Assembly: GCA_016508695.1 (NCBI GenBank)
Contig: VNKQ01000011.1
Span: 310,001 to 374,000 of the forward strand
Source: Hyphodiscus hymeniophilus
Lineage: Eukaryota; Ascomycota; Leotiomycetes; Helotiales; Hyphodiscaceae
Direction: 5' to 3'
Length of the DNA: 64,000 nt
Shown here: one piece after another, positions 57,003-64,000 of the stretch
Position numbering within the stretch: position 1 is the stretch's first letter
Layout: each line of letters starts with the position of its first letter
The notes under the pieces: model-generated
What the model saw: the letters and a program-made list of their open reading frames with translations, nothing else
Database searches by the model: none
What the model was told of the DNA's origin: nothing
Program-made: the position numbers and the translations under genes

Positions 57003-57349
57003 ACATATGTCTATTCCGCTACTCGCACGTTGTTTGAGTGCCTCCCAATCCAACGGATCGTCAATTTTTATTGCAGGAGTTAGGGACGCGACAGGTAGTT
57101 GAGTTGGCGCCACCTCGGCTGCAACCGAATGTAAAAGCTCGGCTCTTTGATCATCGCTCTGGCTCCTGGACAACTCACATCTTTTTTGCATTGTATATAC
57201 AAGTCATGGTGTTTCTTTGAAGTTTCTGGACAAAGTAGTTCTTCTCGTTGAGCAAGTTTGCTCCTTCCTTGAATATCCCAGCCCAATATCAGTCCCTTTC
57301 TCACTGACGACTGTTCGACACGTGATCGTTGATACTCTCTTTCCTGAGC
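57003..57349. promoter_or_regulatory. Divergent promoter TPC1/dioxygenase
   Basis: A 347-bp stretch between divergent ATGs. It overlaps the possible upstream extension of TPC1 (ATG at 57191). A CACGTGAT site lies at 57319-57326. Both products are likely mitochondrial. Confidence 0.5.
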
Positions 57350-59121
57350 ATGTCTTTGCCGTATCGATGCAGTTCTAGGGCCCTCAGAGATCTCCGGAGG
57401 ATACCTGGCTCGCTCATTTCCTCACAAAGAGTGATTCCGATCATCACTCATTGTGAACGTCGTGGCCTCTTTTCCAAGAATTATCAGCCTCCACTAGTTC
57501 AAGTCCCTCGAAAACTATTTCACAACCCTGAGGACTACGTCAATATTCGTCCTTGGGATCCTATACACGTTGTATTTCTTCGTGATTCATGCACGTGTCC
57601 GTTGTGTGTGGACCCTTCATCGAAGCAGAAGAACTTCCAAACAACAGATATTCCCAAGCACATCAAAGTCCGGTCCCTTGATATTTCGCCAGATGATGGA
57701 ACCGTGGAAATAGTCTGGGAAAACGATATCCCAGGCTTCAAAGCAGGACATAAGTCGATCTTCCCACGGGAGTTCTTCCACGTGCATAGTAGTGCTCATT
57801 CCGTACATAAATCTCGGTTCCAGAGTGGGAAAGCGACCTTATGGAACAAGAAGACAATCTCTAGAGAACTGGAATATGTGGATTACGATGAATACATGAA
57901 CACAGATGTGGGTTTATATCGGGCAGTACATCAAGTGAGCAATCCCTTGCCGAGATTTGGATATTGCTGACGTTTCTCAGTTGCACAAATATGGCTTACT
58001 GCTCGTCCGAGGGATCCCTCAATCTGAGAAATCAGTCGAGGACATAGCTCTTCGGATAGGCAACTTGCGTGACTCTCTATACGGGCGTACCTGGGACGTA
58101 AGTCGTTCTACTCTTATGCCAAGGGTGTGATTTGAGCCGAAGCTTCAATTATATTCTTCCCATTTCGAAAGAACTTTTCGGTTATCTAGTAGAGGCGAAT
58201 AAATACTGACTCAATAATCCAGGTCAAATCCATTCCTGAAGCCAAGAACGTTGCCTACACATCTTCATTCCTAGGTCTACATATGGATCTTCTCTACATG
58301 GCCAATCCACCCGGGTTTCAATTCCTCCATTGCATGCACAACACCTGCGAGGGAGGCTCCTCCCTCTTCTCGGACGCGTTCTGGGCCGTTTCCCAACTTT
58401 CAACAGATAACTTTTTCAGATTAGCCAAAATGAAGGTGGCCTATCACTACAAAAACGCTGGAGAGCATTACTATTATCGCCATCCTATCATTGAAGTTCC
58501 ATCAAGTGCCCTTGATCCTGGACAGCGTCGACGCAGCGAAATTGAGTTCGTCAGTTATTCGCCGCCATTTCAGGCAAACCAGTAAGTCTGCCATAATTTC
58601 ATAATAACCCGTGTAGCACCTTGAGTGCTTAGCAGCAGTTGTGTCTTCTGCTCGCACTCAAGTCAAAAGCCTTGTCCTGAACAACCGGTTATTTGAGTCA
58701 AATTCAACTTGCGTCTTCGTCCTCAATCACGCCACTAACCCGACACAGCGTCCAAGTAGGTTCCGAACAACAAAACGGCTTCCCAGCGCTGCTAGAAGGA
58801 ATGCGTGCATTCTCCTCCCTCGTCGAAAACGAAGATAACCTCTTCGAATATAGGCTACAAGAAGGCGAATGCGTAATCTTCAACAACCGCCGAGTCCTAC
58901 ACGGACGCCGCCAATTCGATACGGCCAAGGGCATGCGCTGGCTCAGAGGAGCGTATGTTGATACTGATGTTTTCATGTCGAAGTATAGAGTGCTGTCAGA
59001 GAACTTCGAGGGGAAGATGCTGGGTTTTGAGGGGAAATTAGTCAATCCAGAGGACAGGAGCAGATTGGCGAGTAAGGAGACTGAGATGGTATATCCGGCT
59101 GAAAGGAAGGACGATAGCTAG
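57350..59121 (+). CDS. Gamma-butyrobetaine dioxygenase-like 2-oxoglutarate oxygenase (carnitine synthesis)
   Basis: Four exons (57350-57934, 57981-58097, 58223-58581, 58749-59121) give 477 residues. The N-terminal part has the zinc-binding LRDSCTCPLC (C81, C83, C86) of the BBOX1/TMLH family, and the catalytic TauD-like domain has HMD (H254, D256) with LLYMANPPGFQFLHC, and distal H405 in VLHGRRQF. This matches BBOX1, which makes carnitine, better than trimethyllysine dioxygenase, but the two are close and the substrate is inferred. The first 45 residues are Arg/Ser-rich, like a mitochondrial presequence. The last intron is long (167 nt); its phase joins NHVQVGSEQQNG. Starts at the first ATG. 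Confidence 0.88.
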
Positions 59122-59252
59122 CGAAAAGAGGTTGAATGAGAAACGAATGTTTAGGCTTTGAAAGTTTCAAAAAATTCACATGTAAGAAACGATGACCGCA
59201 AATTTCATGGCTTTTGATCTCTATCTCTATGGCATTCTATCTTGCCAATCAT

Positions 59253-60677
59253 TCATGTCCCATATGTCTTTTCCCCAATCTTAGCCTTCTTATTCCCGTT
59301 CGCCTTTCCCTCTACAACTCTCTTCAGAACTTTCTCCAAGCGCTCCACAGCCTCCTCTCCAATCTGATAATGCACAACCAGTCTCCCCCGAGCAATCTTA
59401 GCCCGTGCTCTTTCCCCAGTTCAGCAACTTCCTGATCCGACCATCCCTTCTCCTCGAGATCGAACCAAACCATGTTCGTCTCGGTAGGCTTACTTAATTT
59501 TCCTCCTAAGCCAATCCACAAGTCCGCGATCCGCTTTGCCATGACATGGCTCGCCTTCAACAGCCCCCCTTCACCATTAGGTCCTAGGCCAAACGTCTCA
59601 TCGACCGCAACCCTGGCCGCTGCTGTGACCACCCCAGGTTGTCTCAGCCCACCACCAATCGATTTTCGTACCCATCTGGCATGCTTGATAAACGCTTTCT
59701 TGCCGACAAGAATACTTCCCACAGGAGCACCTAGACCCTTCGAGAAACATAGGGAGACGGAATCAAATTCCTTTGTGAACTCCGGCAAGGAGCCCGCGCC
59801 TGCGACAACAGCTTCCCATATCCTAGCCCCATCAAGATGGAGCTTGATATCGTGCTTTTTAGCAAACGCTGATATTTTTCTGATTTCAGACAAGGGCATG
59901 ATCGTTCCCCCAAGCGTATTCTCCAGACTAATAACCCTCGTAGGTGCACCATGTATCTCATCACCCAACTTGACATTCTTCTCTACATCCTCGAGGGTCA
60001 AGTATACGCCATTGCTCGGCATGACTCCCTTGACTAAGGCTTGAGAGAGGGAAGCTACGCCCCCAGCTTCCCATTCTAGGATATGGGCTCTGTAATCGCA
60101 GAGCACAGAGTGTGGTGGCTGTGTGAGGTGGGCACGCAGAGCGAGTTGATTCCCCATTGTGCCGGAGAGGACGAAGAGCGCGGCTTCGTGGGAGGTACGG
60201 GTTGCCATGTAGGTCTCGAGAGAGTTTGTTGTGGGATCTTCAATAAAGACGTCGTCGAGGAGGGTGGTGTTTTGAATGGCGCGAAGCATTGAAGGCGTTG
60301 GTGTTGTTACTACATCGCCTGTGTAATCAAGACATTAGTATCGGGACTGGGTTGGAGAGGGAATCGGGAAGAGAGGGGAACGTACTGCGGAAATCGAACG
60401 CAGCGGGGCCAGGTCCTGACCAGGCGTTTTGAGATGTGTGAGGGCCATCCGCTGGTGGCAGGTCTGTTGTTCCATCAAGGCCTTTCATCTCTTCTTTCTT
60501 GGGAGCACCATTGCTGTGGCCATTGGAGCCGTCAAGCCCCGTCTGTGCCTTTCGTTTCGGCATATCTGACTGACAGAGGGCTGCAGCGGGTGTTGTGTGC
60601 AACTTTCTTTGGCAACCGAGGATGGTAGATTGTATACTTATTCCTAAATGAGTCGTATAAGTCCTGAGCTTTAACAT
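59253..60677 (-). CDS. gly1: L-threonine aldolase (PLP), C-terminus frameshifted at a G5 run
   Basis: Exons 60677-60386 and 60318-59253. It cleaves threonine to glycine and acetaldehyde. PLP-lyase landmarks are FRSDVVTTPTPSML, LSGTMGNQLALRAHL, LHLDGARIWEA and FSKGLGAPVGS with the PLP-binding lysine (K291 by this start). As read, the frame diverges after GLRLLGG at a G5 run (C5 at 59385-59389 on the plus strand) and stops at 59324; one more G gives RLVVHYQIGEEAVERLEKVL and a stop at 59253, the expected end. I annotate to 59253. The start is uncertain: 60677 gives a mitochondrial-looking leader (CQRKLHTTPAAAL), 60563 (MPKRKAQTG) a cytosolic one. Confidence 0.86.
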
Positions 60678-61595
60678 GGGTATTGTTAGAATCTGGAGAC
60701 GTACGAGCTGCTGATGGCCGGCGTAAAGACTGTCTGGAGAGAATAGCAAAAGTGGGATATCTAGCCCTATGCATGATGTGGGCGCGAAGCTCACTCAGGA
60801 AGCTGCTCCATCAAGTTTGTTGCTGAAATCACGCACGCCCTTTGTTCGCCGGCATAGCCCGTTCCGGTCAGGTGCGTTGATAGTCGACATCAGATCGATT
60901 GCTGCGAATCGTATCGTGATATCAAGAGATATATTGAAAGGACCCGTGTACCAGGCTAGCCAGAATTCTGCAAGAAAGCATTGATGAGACAAGGCGCCGA
61001 CGAAGGTCACAGGCGTGTTTTTATCAGGGCCCATGAAGATAGAGGGTGTGCGCTAATCAAACATCTTTAGTCGAGGAGAATCTTGGGAGCCGAACTTCGT
61101 TTTCAGCAACTGATCTCCTGAATTTCGAGGGTTTTGCTGAGATCATGCATCAACATCAACACGTTTTTGCGACGTGCAACAGACTTTGTTTCCTCTTTGG
61201 TGTGGTCTATCATTGGTTGGTGATGCCCTGGTGATGCACCATTGCTTGCAATCCCACGTGGAAATAACGTGTTTTCGTGCTGTCGTACGCGTGATCCAGG
61301 CTCCAGCTCGAACAAAGCCAGACAAATAAGGCAAGAAATGTTCAGTTTCAGGATGTAATCATATCAAGGCCCAAGTGTGCCATGTATGAACTTCGCGGTC
61401 AAGATGCCGCCGCTACCGAAAAATCAGAAGATCCAGCGGTCATGGCTGCGAAGGGAAGCTCAAGATCTTCGAAAGCAACTCTGGCTCAAGCAATGCCAAG
61501 GCTACCTGATGAGTCTGATGAGTCTGACAGAGAGTTTGTCTGACAGAGACTTTGAGCATATCTTGGATTATCCAAATAGGCCTATCAAGACTCCT
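60678..61595. other. Intergenic, no gene seen
   Basis: About 0.9 kb upstream of the threonine aldolase. Only short frames; CCACGTGG near 61256 is the sole motif of note. Confidence 0.5.
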
Positions 61596-61712
61596 AAAAG
61601 AGTCCTCCATCGCAACGTTGTGGGAATCACGGAGATGGTACCTCAGAACCTCATCGTGCTCCTTACAAGTGGCGAATTATGTGCGACTGAAGTTACTGCT
61701 GCTATCATGCCA
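61596..61712 (+). pseudogene. Small relic of an amidase N-terminal region
   Basis: Within a 112-codon frame with no ATG at its start, about 39 codons read VVGITEMVPQNLIVLLTSGE followed by LCATEVTAAI, which resembles the ITExxDxxxLxxxLxxGxLxAxEVTxAF segment near the start of fungal acetamidase-type enzymes. Neither flank continues the family. It therefore looks like a decayed fragment, on the strand opposite to the intact amidase 0.7 kb away. Similarity is by eye and modest. Confidence 0.4.
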
Positions 61713-62442
61713 TAATGGCCCAGGATATTATGAGGGTCTTCAAGCTGCCACCAGCAGCAGGTTTCCCTAGAAGAGTTGTATCAATGAACTGCTTCCAGAG
61801 CGAGCCTTGAAACGAGCCATAAATCATGATAGATACTCCTTTAGGCATTCTAGGTCTCGACAGGGCCTTGAAGATCAAAGACTTGCAGCAGTTTGGGCAT
61901 GCATAAGCTTTGAAATCTCGACCTAAGTCTTGATTCGTTACTAATAAATGCTAGTTACAATGGCCCCCTCGATGGTGCGGAACAGCTAGCTGTCTCGGCG
62001 GACCATATACAAAAGCTTGCTGTTCAGTCCGTCCGCCGTGACGCTCACCACACTATTAGTGCCCATTTGATTCATGGCCACTTCAAAACACCAGAACTTA
62101 GTGTTCTAGTGGAGAGCAACAGCCAATCCGCTCTTTAAAGTTTTCACGTGGTCAAATGGAGTCTTTATTCATGAGCGTACAAATATCCACCAAATCTGGC
62201 CTGAAAGACCCACCTGCGCAGCATGATCAACGACATTGAGCTATGATTTGCGAATTACTTTGATGCTCCGCGCACTAAATGCCATTGTTTGATCTACTGG
62301 GTAACAGGGGACTATGGTGAATGTGGCTAAGAAAGACATATAACCCGAGGAAGCTCGAAGTATCGAGTCTATTCATGAAACTACTTCTCAGACAGTCTCA
62401 TCTGAATTCAGCTCGATTCTGCAATAGTGTTGAGCCTGCAGT
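61713..62442. other. Intergenic, no gene seen
   Basis: About 730 bp between the amidase relic and the stop codon of the amidase gene. No further amidase pieces are recognised. Confidence 0.45.
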
Positions 62443-63952
62443 CTAATTCTCCAAGAATAGAGGTGGAGGCTTCACCGGGTTAAAAGTGCTCTCCCAGGCA
62501 CTCATAAGCTCAAACAACTTGGCCTCACCATTAGCTCGTGCTATAGCAACCATTCCGAACGCCCTCCCATTGCAATCGAGATGGCCGAGAGGAAGCGATG
62601 CAGCTGGGTAGCCTAATATTGTCAATTCCATCCAGTAATAATTGAAATTAATCCTACCTGCAGCAGCAGCGATCTTGGTGAGCTGGCTATCCGCGGGACC
62701 AATGATCACATCAAGCTCGAATTTCTCTAAGGTCTTGTCGATTCCTTTCGTTCTCCCGATATTATGTATATTTTGCAAGTGAGCTTCGTATTCCTCAGCA
62801 GAAAGCTTTAGAGAAGCGGCGTCTTCTACTCGTCCTTGATTATGATCTGTCAAAGGCTTAATTGATCATACTCGAACGTGGAGCATGAACTAAATTACTG
62901 GGTGGAAATTGTTGCCGAATATTGTCATCAATTTTGTAGTCCCTCAAAGCTTCAAAATCCTTCAGAGATGTATATTCCAGCCCACCTAGGTATTTCTCGA
63001 AGTCGATATGGAAGTCGGCGACTGGATTGTTAGTACGATCAGAAAATAGCAGGTTTCAACTCACGTAGGATGGTCAGTAAGCTGTCTCTTCCATTGAAAT
63101 TAAATTCTCCTGGAGAGACGAGAGGCAGGTTCATTACGAATTTCTTGGAAAGCCCTTTAATCGTATCATATGCCCCTTGAAATGCTGTATACTAATATCC
63201 AGTCAGCTGACATAACTGCTGGAACATGTTTGAGGCTGATACCATCTGAGCAGTAGCCTCTGGGACAGGCTTCAAGAAACCGGTATCGTGCCACCAAACA
63301 GTATAGTCAAGAACACCAATAGCCAGTCCAGACCAAGAGGTCGTCAAAACGGATGTAAAGCTCTGTGGAGGAGGGTTGTCCAAAATCTGATCGAGCACAA
63401 GGGCGAGGTCGTATGTTGTCTTAGCCATTGGACCAGCAGAATCACAATTATGTGAAATGGGAACAATGCCACGCGAAGATATGAGACCGATGGTGGGCTT
63501 TATTGAGAACAAACCGCATCTACTCGCTGGCCAAACAAGGGATCCATTGGTTTCAGTGCCGATGGATAGGGGACAATAGCCAGCGGCGACAGCTGCGGCC
63601 GAGCCCGAGGACGATCCTGAGGGCATCTGAATTCGATATCAGAACTGTCTGAAGAAAGGCGTGTCTTAACTCACACTGTGTCCATCCTTTGAATCACCAA
63701 GCTGGACTCCACCACGGACATAAGGAGATTGACCTTGGCCACCAACAGCCGACCAGCCACTAGGAAGATCTTTTCCCCTATTGATAGTCAGACACACATT
63801 GTAACAGAGAGAGTTTATGTATCATGTTGTACTTGAAGTTCGATAGTTCCTATGGCATTTGTTTCGTTAGAGCTTGACCCAATGGCATGAACGAGATACG
63901 CACACTTAAATTAGCTTTCCCGAGAATAATCAATCCAGCATCAATGAGCTTA
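62443..63952 (-). CDS. Amidase-signature enzyme, 5' end beyond the window
   Basis: At least eight exons are visible: about 63952-63904, 63849-63833, 63777-63675, 63626-63243, 63191-63065, 63021-62899, 62846-62658, 62612-62443. The amidase core is seen as LIDAGLIILGKANLSELSNF, GGQGQSPYVRGG, then MPSGSSSGSAAAVAAGYCPL with the catalytic Ser cluster, and IGTETNGSLVWPA; the end is AAAAGYPAASLPLGHLDCNG and FELMSAWE. One exon is just 17 nt (ELSNF). The N-terminus with the catalytic Lys region lies outside. Fungal members hydrolyse varied amides; the substrate is unknown. The leftmost-in-transcript exon boundary near 63948-63952 is uncertain; other joints keep frame. Confidence 0.82.
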
Positions 63953-64000
63953 CTTCAAGTCAGCTCTGGTGCAAAACTATGAAGCTTATCTCAATCAACC

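Noticed and set aside
1..64000. CRISPR arrays, operons, riboswitches
   Set aside because: No regularly spaced repeats; spliced eukaryotic genes throughout, so bacterial features do not apply.

Overview
This window is nuclear DNA from a filamentous ascomycete fungus. Genes on both strands are broken by many short introns (about 47-170 nt) with GT...AG ends and CTNAC/TAAC-type branch sites. Products are typical of Pezizomycotina: REG1-type PP1 regulator, DapB-type dipeptidyl aminopeptidase, Kre9/Ser-Thr-rich GPI proteins, PMT4-type mannosyltransferase. Leotiomycetes is my guess from the general look, not something I can demonstrate. I found no tRNA or rRNA gene, CRISPR array, intact transposon or virus-like element. 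Exon structures were built by joining reading frames through splice sites and requiring an in-frame total length; they are predictions.

Layout. 1-4.0 kb: the 5' end of a basic nuclear-type protein and a REG1-like glucose-repression regulator. 4.0-13.5 kb: a gene-poor interval of ordinary base composition holding a ~77-bp direct duplication and one unexplained open frame. 13.5-27 kb: a housekeeping block with NUFIP/Rsa1-like snoRNP assembly factor, RNA polymerase III subunit Rpc25, tRNA methyltransferase Trm5, signal peptidase subunit Spc2 sharing a 183-bp divergent promoter with ER-insertase subunit Emc3, ribosome-assembly factor Rpf2, a DUF1993 protein and a PXMP4-like peroxisomal membrane protein. 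27.6-31 kb: three uncharacterised genes. 31.6-40 kb: membrane dipeptidyl aminopeptidase, metallo-beta-lactamase-fold hydrolase and, divergently, an MFS sugar porter. 40-45 kb: two uncharacterised Cys-containing proteins back to back and a mitochondrial RidA/Mmf1-type protein. 45.7-48.2 kb: protein O-mannosyltransferase PMT4. 49-54 kb: a broken MYND-finger gene and two same-strand secreted Ser/Thr-rich Kre9-like proteins. 54-64 kb: an acidic unknown protein, mitochondrial thiamine pyrophosphate carrier divergent from a gamma-butyrobetaine dioxygenase, an L-threonine aldolase, a small amidase relic and, running off the end, an intact-looking amidase.

Themes. Several genes touch the secretory route and cell surface (Spc2, Emc3, PMT4, two GPI-type proteins, DapB) and ribosome/RNA biogenesis (NUFIP, Rpf2, Rpc25, Trm5), but they are scattered as usual in fungi rather than forming an operon or biosynthetic cluster. 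Points worth a second look are single-base frame breaks at G5 runs in two otherwise good genes, very short first coding exons in many genes, a membrane protein with two tandem variant zinc knuckles, and the gene-poor interval. I do not see convincing evidence of a new multi-gene system.
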